Of a stretch of 64,000 bases of DNA, positions 7,327 to 17,211 are shown piece by piece. Location: positions 79,226 to 143,225 of the forward strand of contig NZ_JBPAOH010000002.1 of assembly GCF_050875635.1 (NCBI RefSeq), written 5' to 3'. The notes beneath the pieces are model-generated. The model did not search any database. It was not told where the DNA came from and saw only the letters and a program-made list of their open reading frames with translations. The number at the start of each line of letters is the position of its first letter. Positions within the stretch are counted from its first letter, which is position 1. Position numbers and translations under genes: made by a program. The stretch comes from Hassallia sp050875635. GTDB taxonomy: Bacteria; Cyanobacteriota; Cyanobacteriia; Cyanobacteriales; Nostocaceae.

Positions 7327-10300
7327 TTACCATTGAGGATTAGCCATAATTAACGCCTCTGCCGCAGAACTATCTAATGGACGCGAGAAAAAATATCCCT
7401 GTCCGTATTCACAGTTCAACTTTCTCAAAAGTGCCAATTGCTCTTGAGTCTCCACCCCTTCGGCAGTCACATCCATACCTAGTTTATCTGCCAGCGTGAC
7501 AATTATCTCAATAATTTCTAAATTCCTGTTATTAGCGTTTATCGGGCTGACGAAAGAACGGTCAATCTTCAACACATTAATCGGAAAGCTATAAAGACGA
7601 CTTAATGAAGAATAGCCCGTACCAAAGTCATCAATTGATAACTTAATCCCCATCGCTCGAAGTTGTGACGCGGTATTTGCCTCATCACCATTTTCCATAA
7701 TTGCGCTTTCAATAATTTCTAACATCAGACTGCACGCATCAAGACCAGTTGAGTGCAAAATTTGTGCAATCTGCTCAATCAAATCCGCTTGGGAAAATTG
7801 CTTGACACAGAGATTGACACTGATTTTCTCTAGAGAACTCGTAGGATAGCCCATCCGCCAGACTTGCATCTGGCGGCAAGCCTCAAAAAGCACCCAGTAG
7901 CCAATCTCGACAATCAGTCCAGTTTCCTCCGCCAGGGGGATAAAATCTGCCGGAGAAAGCAGACCGCGTTCTGGATGCTGCCAGCGCAGCAGAGCCTCAA
8001 AACCGGAAATTGTGCCACTAGAAAGCGAAACAATCGGTTGGTAATAAACCCGAAACTCCTGACGTTCAATTGCTCGACGCAGATCGGTCTCTAACTGCAA
8101 TCTGTCCACAGCATTAGTATACATATCTGGGTGGAACAGCTCGTAACGCGACCTGCCCAGCACCTTAGCTCGGTACATCGCCGTGTCAGCATTTCTCAGT
8201 AAATCTTCTGGTTGGTCATAGGTGAGTATCAAATTCAGAGCGATGCCAATACTTGCCGTAGTGAAAACTTCTTGCCCGTCAAGGTCAAAGGGTAATGCCA
8301 GTTGCTGTTGAATTCGCTCAACCACCTCAATTGCCTCTGACAAATTCTCGATTCCCTGAAGCAAAATTGTAAATTCGTCTCCCCCAAGCCGTGCAGCGGT
8401 ATCTATCGAGCGTATGCAAGCTTTTAGCCTGGTTGCTATTTTAATCAGAAATTGGTCTCCAAGTAGATGTCCGAGACTGTCATTGATCACCTTAAACCGA
8501 TCCAGGTCGAGAAACAGCACGGCAAATAAATAATCCTCATGTTGTTTAGCTCGATCGCACGCATCTTTTAAGCACTTCATAAACCAAGCTCGGTTGGGTA
8601 GACCTGTGAGTGCATCGTGAAACGCATTGTGCAGCAGTTGTGACTCAGCTTGTTTGCGCTCAGTGATGTCATGGGTGATCCCCAGAATTTGATGAATTTC
8701 CCCATGCTCATTTAAAATCGGCACGTAGGTGACAACTACGGTAAAAGAGCAACCAGGCAAAGTGATATTGCATTCTCCGGTTTGCTTGGTGCGCGTCTCC
8801 ACAGTTTTTTGCAGAAGTGGTAAATACGCATTCGTGACTTCTTTTGGGTGTATCTCCTCATCCGTATGACCAATATATGCCTCTAGAGGAAAACCACCGC
8901 GATTAACTCCGAAAGCATTGACAAACTGGAACCGCCGCAGGGCATCATAAATTACAAATGTATCAGGGATGTTATCAATTGCCAATCGAAATCGCTCTTC
9001 ACTCAGGCGTAGCGCTTCTTCTGCTAGCTTGCGATCGCCAATTTCAGCTTGTAGTTGACTGTTAGCCTGCAATAGTTCTGTAGAATAAGCTTGTAAGTTT
9101 GTGTAAAGTTTTGCATTTTCAATTGAGATAAATATTTGGCTAGTTAATAACTTTAATACTTCCAAACGGTCAGGAGTAAAAGCTCCAATAGTCTGGTTAT
9201 TTTCCAAATAAAGCAGACCCGCCAATTTGCTTTGATTCAACAGCGGCATACACAACACTGATTTCGTTTGGTGTTTAACGATGTATAAGTCGCGGGTAAA
9301 ATTACCTGAGTGCAAAGCATCATTCAAAATAAGACTGTCTTGAGTACGAATAACATAATTGACTATGCCAAGAGGAACTACTGGTATATTGTTGCGATCG
9401 CTGACCGTTTCTATGGGAATAGACTGCAAAACTTCGATATCATCAGATGTAACCGTTCCTGATGCTTGAATCAGCCATTTCTCTTCTTGCTTCAAAATGA
9501 GATAACCTTTTTCTGCCCCCGCATTTTCGAGAACAATTTTCATCATTTTTTCTAACAAAGTATTGAGTACAATTTCACTCGACAGAGTTTGAGAAGCTTT
9601 GAAAATGCTGTTTAAATCGAGTTGCGAGGATGTTTTTGACTCGGTGGATAAAATTGTTGTGGTAGTCTGGGTGGAACTTGACGGGGTTTTGGCAAAAAAA
9701 TCAGGATACCGTTGTTCCAAATCATTGACCTTTGCGGTAGCTCCCCAGCTAACATAGCTATAGTGAGCCTTTGTCATGTATAGTTGGGCAAACTCTTCCA
9801 TTCCACGCGCTAGATAAAAATTTGCCGCTAACTCATAAGCTAATGCTTCGTGTTGAATGTATCCGTTGTCCCTTGCTTTTTTTATAGCTTGTTCATACAA
9901 ATCCATTGCTTCAACAACTTGACCCAAAACTCGCGCTTTTTCTGCCTCGACTAAATCGTAAGTGTGCTGAAAATTCATCGGTGCATGAACTGCCCAGGTT
10001 TTCATTTCCTTTTGGTTAGCTGCCACTTGTTCTATATATTGTTTTCTTTCTCGATCTTCAAGGTGAAAATAATTGGCTAAAAGAGAAAGAGAGTAATATA
10101 AATTATGTTCAGCATAAGGTAATATACCTTCTAAAGCTTGTTTATTGCCTGCTGCATCCTCACCATTCTTAACTGCTATAGTATAATCGTTGAATAAATA
10201 ACTGAGCCACGTTTTTGCGAAATCGATGGCAAACAAAGATTGAAAGTTATTATTTCTTTGTAAAATGGGTAGCATTTCAGTTTCATCGAACAGCTTTCCC

Positions 10301-13300
10301 ACCAGTCTGTTGGATTCTCTAGAATCTCCCATGAAATTTAATATTAATTGACTCCATATTTTTGCATAATTCAGAGAAAATTCTTGTTTAATAGATTCAA
10401 CTAAACTGATATAATTTTTATAGGTTTTCTTGACAGATTCTAAAGGCTCTCCCACTAAAAGTAAATTAGAGCAATAGTTAATAGCTGCATAAGAAGCATA
10501 TTCTATATCTCCAGTTTCCATTAATACTTGAAGCGTTGACTGCAAAGATTCTAAAGTGTTGCGTTTATGTTCTTTCCAGGGTCTGATAAAACAGTTAAAC
10601 AGTAAGTTAACCTTCCCTTCTATTTCTGAACTATCAAATTGCTTTAATATTTTCAACGAAAGCTTGCCAAGCTGATAGCCAAAATCGAGGTCAGATTGCG
10701 TCCGACAAAGAAGGAAACCATATAAAAGATAGGCAAAAGCGGCAAAAGATGAATTTCCATAGTTTACGGATAGCTCCATCATTGTAAATATAATTAATGG
10801 AGCTATTGAAGAATTTGTTGTATGAACCGCAGACCATATAGTCTTTAAAATTCGCATTGCTACCAGCTTATCTGGGTCAGTCATTGGTGGAAGATTGTAT
10901 AAATCATCAATGACCAATTGGCTTGGCGGTGATTTTGACAAAGATATGCCTAACAGCTTCAAAAATTGTAGCCCAATATCTATTGAGGCTTGCATCTGGT
11001 TTTGAGCGATATAAAGCTGAATTTTAGTTTCATAAACATTAGCTTTTTCTCGCACAGTCTTAACTTGTTGTAGAACAATATTAGAGAGTAATTCGCTTCG
11101 TTGGTAGTTAGTGTTTAAATATTCTGCATATGCTGCTGACTCATACAAACTTAGTGTCAAGTCATACTGAGTCTGCCAACTATCTTCTGCTAATAAATCT
11201 AGCCCAACATTCAAATAATTGACTGCTGCTTCATAAGCCATTGCTGACTTTGCTTTCTCACCCGCTATCAAATTCAGTCTGGCGATTTCATCGCGTTCAA
11301 GTTGATCGGTTACAAATTCACTGCCTATATTAAGATGATCGACGATTTCAAATATCTCTTCTGATAACGCTTCTGGTGCAGTATTCTGCAACAGCAAACG
11401 ACCTATTTGTAAGTGAATTGCTGTTTTCTGCGCCTCATCAATTAAGGCATAAGCCGCTTGTTGTACCCGGTCATGCAGGAATTTAAAGCTAACTTCATTT
11501 GCAACAAAATCATCTTCTGTGTTTATCAATTTGTACTTGTTATTTAAAGAAAGAACTAAGCCTGATTGCATCGCTGGAAACAAATCAGCCAAGACCTGAG
11601 TGGGTTGATGTTGATAGATAATGCCTAAAGTTGATAAATCAAATTTATTGCCAATGCAAGCGGCTAACTGCAATACAATTTGGGTGGAAGCTGGTAACTT
11701 ACCAATATTGCTCGCCATCAATTCCACCACATTGTCTGTGATATCCTTAGCTTGGATTTGTGCTACATCCCATTGCCACTGTCGCACCTGTCGGTCAAAA
11801 GTTAATAATTCTTCGGTGTAGAGCGATTTCAAAAACTGAGTGGTAAAAAAGGCGTTTCCTTGGGTTTTATCATACACTAAATCGGTTAACGGCTGCGTTG
11901 AAGTGGGTGGAGACTTTAAAGCCTCAGAGATGAGAGTGTTGACATCTTGCACAAGCAGATTATCTAAGTGAATCGATGATAAAACTCCTTGTGTTTCGAT
12001 TTCTTCTAACGTCATCATCAGCGGATGACTAGCATTTACTTCGTTGTCGCGATACGCACCGATGATGAGTAAATATTGAATAGTGGCATCGCTCATGATT
12101 GTTTTGAGCAGGTTCAGTGATGCTTTATCTGCCCATTGCAAATCATCGATAAATAAGACTAAAGGATGTGACTTTTGGCAAATAACTTTGATAAAGTTTT
12201 GAAAGACTAAATTGAAACGATTTTGCGCTTGGGATGCTTCCACTTGGACGACAGGTGGCTGAGTACCAATGACTCGTTCTAAATTAGGGATAACATCTAT
12301 CAAAACTTGTCCATTATTGCCAACTGCTGCTAATATTTTCTCTCGCCATTGATTTAATACTGCTTCAGTTTCAGTCAGCAGTTGTTTGCATAATTCATCG
12401 AAAGCTTGAGAGAATGCGTAGTAAGGAATATTGCGTTGGTACTGGTCAAATTTGCCCCAAATGAAATTGCCACGTCTTGCAGTAATTGGTTTATGGAGTT
12501 CTCGAACTAAGGCAGATTTGCCGACGCCAGAATATCCAGTAACCAGAATCATTTCGATTTTGGATTTTGGATTTTGGATTTTGGATTGAGAGGCGGCTTC
12601 GATTTTGGATTTTGGAATTTGGATTTTGGATTGAGAGGCGGCTTCGATTTTGGATTTTGGAATTTGGATTTTGGATTGAGAGATTGTCTTCCCCTCTTTT
12701 TCTTCCACTGCTACTCTGGTAAAAGCTGCGAGGAGGATTTCAATTTCTCGCTTTCTGCCATATAATTTTTGGGGAATTTGAAAGCGATCGCAAATATCTT
12801 GTCTTCCAAGAGCAAAGACATCAATTTGCCCTTTAGTTTCTAGCTGGTGCAGACATTGCTCTAAATCCGCTTTTAGACCATAAGCTGATTGGTAACGATC
12901 TTCAGCGTTTTTTGCCATTAACTTCATGACAATATCTGAGACGATTGACGGTAGGGAACATGTCCCTACAACCGAATGCGGTGGTACGGGTTGTTTGGCA
13001 ATATGGCTATGCACCAATTCCAACGTATCACAACTGTTAAATGGCAAAATACCGGTCAGCAATTTATAGAAGGTAGCACCTAACGAGTAAAAATCGCTGC
13101 GATAGTCTATTGCCCGATTCATCCGTCCTGTCTGTTCGGGTGAAATATAAGCGAGTGTGCCTTCTAAAATATTAGGATTACTCAATGTGGGATTTTCTCG
13201 TGAAAGTACGGTTGAAATCCCAAAGTCAATAATTTTGACTTGTCCGGTGGTTCGGTTGAGAACAATATTGCTGGGGTTGATGTCTTTGTGGATAATGTTG

Positions 13301-13665
13301 GCAGCATGAATTTGACTTAAGATGTCAGTGATGGCGATCGCTAACTTCAAAAACTCACATAACTCAAGTTGACCCGCTATTGCCAACAGATCCAACGAGT
13401 CCCCGCCGAAATCTTCTAAAACCATCACCAAGCGCTCGGTGTCCCGAAAAAGCGCGTAAGCATTCACCACTCCAGGGATTGTCAGGTTGCGAGTGATTTC
13501 ATATTCTCGCTTAAACCAAGCAGTGCGCTCTGGAGTAGGATAAAAGTCTTTGAGCATTTTCAGCACAACGGGTTGCTGAGTATCCACCCGCCGACCACGA
13601 TAAACTAGAGAATTGGCGCTTTCATATAGTTGCGCCATCAGGTGGTAAGCGGAAATCGTCAACAT
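7327..13665 (-). CDS. giant sensor: Ser/Thr kinase-AAA-GAF-PAS-GGDEF-EAL
   Basis: A 2112-residue multidomain protein. Residues 1-270 are a Ser/Thr kinase with VVLKMLK, HKDINPSN, DFG and SPEQ motifs. Residues about 325-371 are a low-complexity linker, followed by Walker A (GYSGVGKS, about 378) and Walker B (LVLFIDDLQWAD, about 505) of an AAA ATPase. A long helical TPR-like region runs to about 1340. GAF lies at about 1355-1510, PAS at 1555-1670, GGDEF at about 1680-1840 and EAL at about 1860-2105. GGDEF is intact and has RSID five residues upstream (inhibitory I-site). EAL has FEALLRW, DDFGTGYSSL, KIDRSFV and EGVET, so both cyclic-di-GMP synthesis and breakdown look possible. The kinase-AAA-GAF part is a known cyanobacterial architecture, often with a histidine kinase at the end; here a c-di-GMP module replaces it. 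It is a monocistronic cytoplasmic protein. Confidence 0.92.
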   Translation of the reverse strand: MLTISAYHLMAQLYESANSLVYRGRRVDTQQPVVLKMLKDFYPTPERTAWFKREYEITRNLTIPGVVNAYALFRDTERLVMVLEDFGGDSLDLLAIAGQLELCEFLKLAIAITDILSQIHAANIIHKDINPSNIVLNRTTGQVKIIDFGISTVLSRENPTLSNPNILEGTLAYISPEQTGRMNRAIDYRSDFYSLGATFYKLLTGILPFNSCDTLELVHSHIAKQPVPPHSVVGTCSLPSIVSDIVMKLMAKNAEDRYQSAYGLKADLEQCLHQLETKGQIDVFALGRQDICDRFQIPQKLYGRKREIEILLAAFTRVAVEEKEGKTISQSKIQIPKSKIEAASQSKIQIPKSKIEAASQSKIQNPKSKIEMILVTGYSGVGKSALVRELHKPITARRGNFIWGKFDQYQRNIPYYAFSQAFDELCKQLLTETEAVLNQWREKILAAVGNNGQVLIDVIPNLERVIGTQPPVVQVEASQAQNRFNLVFQNFIKVICQKSHPLVLFIDDLQWADKASLNLLKTIMSDATIQYLLIIGAYRDNEVNASHPLMMTLEEIETQGVLSSIHLDNLLVQDVNTLISEALKSPPTSTQPLTDLVYDKTQGNAFFTTQFLKSLYTEELLTFDRQVRQWQWDVAQIQAKDITDNVVELMASNIGKLPASTQIVLQLAACIGNKFDLSTLGIIYQHQPTQVLADLFPAMQSGLVLSLNNKYKLINTEDDFVANEVSFKFLHDRVQQAAYALIDEAQKTAIHLQIGRLLLQNTAPEALSEEIFEIVDHLNIGSEFVTDQLERDEIARLNLIAGEKAKSAMAYEAAVNYLNVGLDLLAEDSWQTQYDLTLSLYESAAYAEYLNTNYQRSELLSNIVLQQVKTVREKANVYETKIQLYIAQNQMQASIDIGLQFLKLLGISLSKSPPSQLVIDDLYNLPPMTDPDKLVAMRILKTIWSAVHTTNSSIAPLIIFTMMELSVNYGNSSFAAFAYLLYGFLLCRTQSDLDFGYQLGKLSLKILKQFDSSEIEGKVNLLFNCFIRPWKEHKRNTLESLQSTLQVLMETGDIEYASYAAINYCSNLLLVGEPLESVKKTYKNYISLVESIKQEFSLNYAKIWSQLILNFMGDSRESNRLVGKLFDETEMLPILQRNNNFQSLFAIDFAKTWLSYLFNDYTIAVKNGEDAAGNKQALEGILPYAEHNLYYSLSLLANYFHLEDRERKQYIEQVAANQKEMKTWAVHAPMNFQHTYDLVEAEKARVLGQVVEAMDLYEQAIKKARDNGYIQHEALAYELAANFYLARGMEEFAQLYMTKAHYSYVSWGATAKVNDLEQRYPDFFAKTPSSSTQTTTTILSTESKTSSQLDLNSIFKASQTLSSEIVLNTLLEKMMKIVLENAGAEKGYLILKQEEKWLIQASGTVTSDDIEVLQSIPIETVSDRNNIPVVPLGIVNYVIRTQDSLILNDALHSGNFTRDLYIVKHQTKSVLCMPLLNQSKLAGLLYLENNQTIGAFTPDRLEVLKLLTSQIFISIENAKLYTNLQAYSTELLQANSQLQAEIGDRKLAEEALRLSEERFRLAIDNIPDTFVIYDALRRFQFVNAFGVNRGGFPLEAYIGHTDEEIHPKEVTNAYLPLLQKTVETRTKQTGECNITLPGCSFTVVVTYVPILNEHGEIHQILGITHDITERKQAESQLLHNAFHDALTGLPNRAWFMKCLKDACDRAKQHEDYLFAVLFLDLDRFKVINDSLGHLLGDQFLIKIATRLKACIRSIDTAARLGGDEFTILLQGIENLSEAIEVVERIQQQLALPFDLDGQEVFTTASIGIALNLILTYDQPEDLLRNADTAMYRAKVLGRSRYELFHPDMYTNAVDRLQLETDLRRAIERQEFRVYYQPIVSLSSGTISGFEALLRWQHPERGLLSPADFIPLAEETGLIVEIGYWVLFEACRQMQVWRMGYPTSSLEKISVNLCVKQFSQADLIEQIAQILHSTGLDACSLMLEIIESAIMENGDEANTASQLRAMGIKLSIDDFGTGYSSLSRLYSFPINVLKIDRSFVSPINANNRNLEIIEIIVTLADKLGMDVTAEGVETQEQLALLRKLNCEYGQGYFFSRPLDSSAAEALIMANPQW
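12551..12692 (-). repeat. 45-bp in-frame tandem repeat inside the giant kinase
   Basis: A 45-bp unit (GGATTTTGGA-rich, containing GAGAGGCGGCTTCG) occurs about three times. In the protein it gives repeats of SQSKIQIPKSKIEAA between the kinase and AAA domains. The unit is a multiple of three, so the frame is kept. The sequence is like the ATTTTGGA arrays found between Nostoc genes. Confidence 0.9.
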
Positions 13666-13954
13666 TTGTGGTCAATTTGATACAAGATGCGGTTAAAGCT
13701 AAATAGCCTCTGTGTACCAAGCGCGAGTGCGAGGCTCGAATTAATTTGATGCGATTACCTTGGTTATCAGCGATCTAGATATGGTATATTGCGATCAATT
13801 GATTAGTCATGATTTGGATTACTACTAAACTATGACTTACGCACTGTACAAATTGAACATCATGTAATATTAACGCGGTTCGGTCGTTTTCAACAAAATT
13901 TTTAAGTCGGGTTTGTTGATTTCCTGAAAATTTAACTTGCTCATAACTAGTGCC

Positions 13955-14045
13955 AGGACTTACGCACAATTAGGAAAAAACGAACCGCAGAGGACGCAGA
14001 GGACACAGAGAAATAAGAGTTGAGGAGAGTTTTTGCGTAAGTCCT
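13955..14045. repeat. dispersed element with AGGACTTACGCA ends
   Basis: A 91-bp element with perfect 12-bp terminal inverted repeats AGGACTTACGCA / TGCGTAAGTCCT. The interior is GAACCGCAGAGGACGCAGAGG and AATAAGAGTTGAGGAGAG. It belongs to the same family as 3571-3656 and 48871-48962. It fills part of the 422-bp gap before the giant kinase gene. I see no gene in the rest of that gap. Confidence 0.85.
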
Positions 14046-14087
14046 ATACCGGAAAATTTGGCTTGCTTATAACTAGCTTTGCGTTGC

Positions 14088-15164
14088 TCAGCTGCGAAGT
14101 GCATCCCCCGACTGAACATCAAACCAGTGGATATTCTGCGGCGGCAGAGCTAGGGTAATTTCGGCATCACTCCAATTTTGGTCTGTGGGTAACAAAGCAC
14201 GTACATTTGGCGATTCTGTCTGAGAACTGGCAACACGCACGCTGACCAAATTGTGCATACCCAAGTTTTCCACTAGATAAACTCGACCTTGAATAATCTG
14301 TGTATCTTCGCTTCGGGCAATGCGGACGTTTTCTGGACGGATACCGAGGACAATTTGCGGTGGAACTGTTGGGATATTTGGTAATTTCATGCGGAAATTG
14401 CCTAATATTGCGTAACGTTCTTGACAAGGCAATGTCAGCAAATTCATTTGCGGACTGCCAACAAATCCAGCCACAAATAAGTTAGCGGGATGGTTATAGA
14501 TGCGTTCTGGCGGGTCGAGTTGCTGCACGTAACCGTTGTTTAATACTGCGACTTTGGTGGAAAGCGTCATCGCTTCTGTTTGGTCGTGAGTAACATAAAC
14601 TACCGGGGCTTTTTGAGTAGAAAATATTTGCTTGATATCTGCGCGGACTCTTTCGCGGAGTAGTGCATCCAAATTACTCAGCGGTTCATCTAATAAATAC
14701 GCTTGAGCGCGACGGACTAATGCTCGTCCGACTGCAACCCGCTGTCGTTGTCCTCCTGATAATTGACCGGGTTTGCGCTGCAATAATTCTTCTAATCCTA
14801 AAAGTTGAGATACTTCTGTGACTCGCTGTTGAATTTCTGCGCGGGGTGTTTTTTTCAGCTTTAGTCCAGAGGCAAGATTTTCAAAGACGGTCATGTGAGG
14901 ATAAAGCGCATAGCTTTGAAAAACCATTGCCATATTGCGATCGCCTGGTCGTTTCGATGTAATATCTTCACTACCAAGCAAAATTCGACCGTGGGTAGGT
15001 TCTTCCAACCCCGCTATCATCCGCAGCGTTGTAGACTTACCACAGCCAGAAGGACCGAGTAAAGTCAGAAATTCATTGTCATCGACAGTTAAACTAATGT
15101 CTTTAACTGGAATAACTTTAGGGTTATAGGTCTTATTTAAATTTTTTAGTTCAAGTTTAGCCAT
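14088..15164 (-). CDS. sugar ABC transporter ATP-binding protein (MalK/UgpC type)
   Basis: A 358-residue ATPase from ATG at 15164 (an upstream GTG at 15191 would overlap the permease gene and is less likely). It shows Walker A GPSGCGKST, the Q-loop in MVFQSYALYPHMTV, signature LSGGQRQRVAVGRAL, Walker B AYLLDEPLSNLD and the switch His in VTHDQTEAM. The C-terminal third is a TOBE/MalK-type regulatory domain (LGIRPENVRI). It energises import of a sugar or glucoside through the two permeases encoded just upstream. It is the last gene of a four-gene minus-strand operon. The substrate cannot be told from the ATPase, and such ATPases can serve several permeases. Confidence 0.93.
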   Translation of the reverse strand: MAKLELKNLNKTYNPKVIPVKDISLTVDDNEFLTLLGPSGCGKSTTLRMIAGLEEPTHGRILLGSEDITSKRPGDRNMAMVFQSYALYPHMTVFENLASGLKLKKTPRAEIQQRVTEVSQLLGLEELLQRKPGQLSGGQRQRVAVGRALVRRAQAYLLDEPLSNLDALLRERVRADIKQIFSTQKAPVVYVTHDQTEAMTLSTKVAVLNNGYVQQLDPPERIYNHPANLFVAGFVGSPQMNLLTLPCQERYAILGNFRMKLPNIPTVPPQIVLGIRPENVRIARSEDTQIIQGRVYLVENLGMHNLVSVRVASSQTESPNVRALLPTDQNWSDAEITLALPPQNIHWFDVQSGDALRS

Positions 15165-15174
15165 ACTTTTAACT

Positions 15175-16059
15175 CTATCCCTTAACAGCACCAGCCGTTA
15201 GACCTTGGATAATCTTGCGCTGGAAGAACAAAACGAGTAAAACTAAAGGCAATGTCCCGACAATTGTTGCTGCGGCAATTGGACCGTAGGGAATTTCAAA
15301 TTGGGTTGCACCCCCTAATTGCGCTGCGGCTACGGGAATTGTTTTCATTTCTTCACGAGTAATAAATGTCAGGGCGAAGATAAACTCATTCCAGGCAAAT
15401 ATAAAGGTGAGAATTCCTGTTGTCACTAAAGCGGGAATTGTCATTGGTAATAAAATTTGCAAAAGCATTTGTAATGTGTTATATCCATCTACCTTTGCGG
15501 AATCTTCTAAGTCTTTTGGTAATTGTTCAAAGAAGCTACGTAATACTAAAATTGTTAAAGGTAAATTGATTGCGGTGTAAGGAATAATTAAAGCTAAATA
15601 ATTATTACCCAAGTGCAGCTTTTGAATAATTTCTAACAGTCCCAAAAACAATAAAATTCCCGGAAATAAGGTGATAATCAAAATACCTGCAAGGATGAAT
15701 TTTCCACCCCAAGGACGCAATCTTGCTAATGCGTAAGCAGCAGGTGCGCCAAAAGCTAGAGAGAAAGCTGTAGAAATAATCGATACGAAAGCGCTATTTA
15801 AAATGTAGCGCCAAAACGGACGGCGAGTAAATAATTCTGTGTAGTGATTGAAGGTGATGCGAGTCGGAAAGTAAACGCTGGGAACTTGGGAAATATCTTG
15901 ATTCACCTTAAATGAAGTCAAAAGCTGCCACATTACAGGTGCTAAACAGAAAATTACCACACAAGCGATCGCTATCCCTAACAAGATATTTTTTATAGGA
16001 TTTTTTACCATAGTTGTAGGTTTGGGATTTGTAGAACTTACTTCAGGAATTACAGCCAT
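15175..16059 (-). CDS. sugar ABC transporter permease, MalG/UgpE type
   Basis: A 294-residue inner-membrane permease with six predicted helices. It has the EAA loop EDSAKVDGYNTLQMLLQILLP, split in the family as EAAxxDGAxxxxxFxxIxLP, near residues 190-215, which contacts the ATPase. The first helix is at about 22-43. It ends with GLTAGAVKG, the usual end of MalG-like proteins. It lies 10 bp upstream of the ATPase start and 136 bp after the partner permease, so it belongs to the same operon. Function: one half of the translocation channel for a sugar taken from the binding protein. Confidence 0.92.
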   Translation of the reverse strand: MAVIPEVSSTNPKPTTMVKNPIKNILLGIAIACVVIFCLAPVMWQLLTSFKVNQDISQVPSVYFPTRITFNHYTELFTRRPFWRYILNSAFVSIISTAFSLAFGAPAAYALARLRPWGGKFILAGILIITLFPGILLFLGLLEIIQKLHLGNNYLALIIPYTAINLPLTILVLRSFFEQLPKDLEDSAKVDGYNTLQMLLQILLPMTIPALVTTGILTFIFAWNEFIFALTFITREEMKTIPVAAAQLGGATQFEIPYGPIAAATIVGTLPLVLLVLFFQRKIIQGLTAGAVKG

Positions 16060-16135
16060 AGCGATTTTAGATTTTAGATTTTATATTTTGGCTTAGTAGG
16101 ACGTATTACTAAATAGTCACTCATAAAAATATTTC

Positions 16136-16192
16136 TTCCCCTGTCCCCCTGTCCCCCTGTCCCCCTGTCTCCTTGTCTCCTTGTCTCCCCAC
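16136..16192. repeat. 7-8 bp low-complexity array (CCCCTGT units)
   Basis: Reiterated CCCCCTGT and CTCCTTGT units lie between the two permease genes. These are short tandemly repeated sequences of the kind common between genes in filamentous cyanobacteria. Confidence 0.85.
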
Positions 16193-16195
16193 TTT

Positions 16196-17080
16196 CTACT
16201 TCCGAGATTTGTTGAGAAAGAAAAGCGCGATCGCCACCATAAAAATTAACAACATGAAAGTAGATACTACCAACGCCGCGCCATAACCAAAATCTAAGTA
16301 GCGCATGATGGTAGAATAAATATACAACGATACGACTTCGGTTGCACCGCCAGGACCTCCCCCAGTCATCACCGCAATCAAATCGAACACACCAAAAGCT
16401 TGAGCAAACCTAAATAATGTAGCGATGAGAATTTGCGGTATCAACAACGGTAGCGTAATTTGCCGAAAACTTTGCCAAGGTGTCGCACCATCTATGGCAT
16501 GAGCCTCATACAAATCTGATGAAATTGACTGCAAACTAGCTAATAGTAGAATACTAATAAAAGGTGTCGTTTTCCAAATATCAGCAACTATTACCGCTAT
16601 CATTGCCAGTGTTGGTTCTCCCAACCAGTTTATATCAGCTTGAATTAAATGCAGTCGCCGCAAAATATCATTGACGACACCAAATTGATCGTTAAAAATC
16701 CACGTCCAAGCTAGACCAATCAGCGCTGTTGGCAAAGCCCAAGGTAAAATAGCGATCGTTCGCACTACACCGCGTCCAAAAAAACGCCGATTGAGAATCA
16801 AAGCAACACCCATTCCCAGAATTAATTCTAGAAACACGGTTACTGTAGTAAATATTGAAGTTGTCCAGAAACTTTGCCAAAAACGACCATCTCCTGCCAT
16901 TCGTGCGTAATTGTCAAAGCCAGAAAAAACAGGTTGTAGTTTGGTTGCCAAATTTTGAGTAAACAAACTTAACCAAAAAGCACGAGCGATGGGGTAGCCA
17001 AAAACAAACAATAGCATTAACAAAGCGGGCAATAATAAAATTAATGCTGTGCGTTGTTCTCTACCTCGAATTGTTTGCAT
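16196..17080 (-). CDS. sugar ABC transporter permease, MalF/UgpA type
   Basis: A permease of 294 residues when started at ATG 17080 (MQTIRGREQRTALILLL). A longer frame from ATG 17194 exists, but its extra 38 residues (CPLPIAHCPMPIAQCP) are translated low-complexity DNA and are very unlikely to be real. Six membrane helices are predicted, with the EAA loop YEAHAIDGATPWQSFRQITLP (near residues 200-220) for ATPase contact. It pairs with the MalG-type permease downstream. The operon order is binding protein, this gene, second permease, ATPase, as in many CUT1 sugar importers. Confidence 0.92.
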   Translation of the reverse strand: MQTIRGREQRTALILLLPALLMLLFVFGYPIARAFWLSLFTQNLATKLQPVFSGFDNYARMAGDGRFWQSFWTTSIFTTVTVFLELILGMGVALILNRRFFGRGVVRTIAILPWALPTALIGLAWTWIFNDQFGVVNDILRRLHLIQADINWLGEPTLAMIAVIVADIWKTTPFISILLLASLQSISSDLYEAHAIDGATPWQSFRQITLPLLIPQILIATLFRFAQAFGVFDLIAVMTGGGPGGATEVVSLYIYSTIMRYLDFGYGAALVVSTFMLLIFMVAIALFFLNKSRK

Positions 17081-17084
17081 ATTT

Positions 17085-17195
17085 GTTAGTTGTTGGTTGT
17101 TGGTTGATAGTTGTTGGTTGATAGTTGTTGGGCATTGGGCAATGGGCATTGGGCAATGGGCAATGGGCAATGGGCAATGGGAGATTTTTTCCATG
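17085..17195. repeat. low-complexity arrays (GTTGGTTGATA and GGGCAATG units)
   Basis: Two adjoining arrays: TTGTTGGTTGATAG units, then GGGCATT/GGGCAATG heptamers. They lie between the binding-protein and permease genes and would extend the permease N-terminus if translated. Related GGGCAATG arrays lie at 56822-57205 and 59335-59410. Confidence 0.9.
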
Positions 17196-17211
17196 CCCCA
17201 TGCCCCACTAT

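Noticed and set aside
13775..13969. Minus-strand frame of 64 codons upstream of the ABC operon end
   Set aside because: It overlaps a dispersed repeat, has no ribosome site and shows no protein-like pattern.
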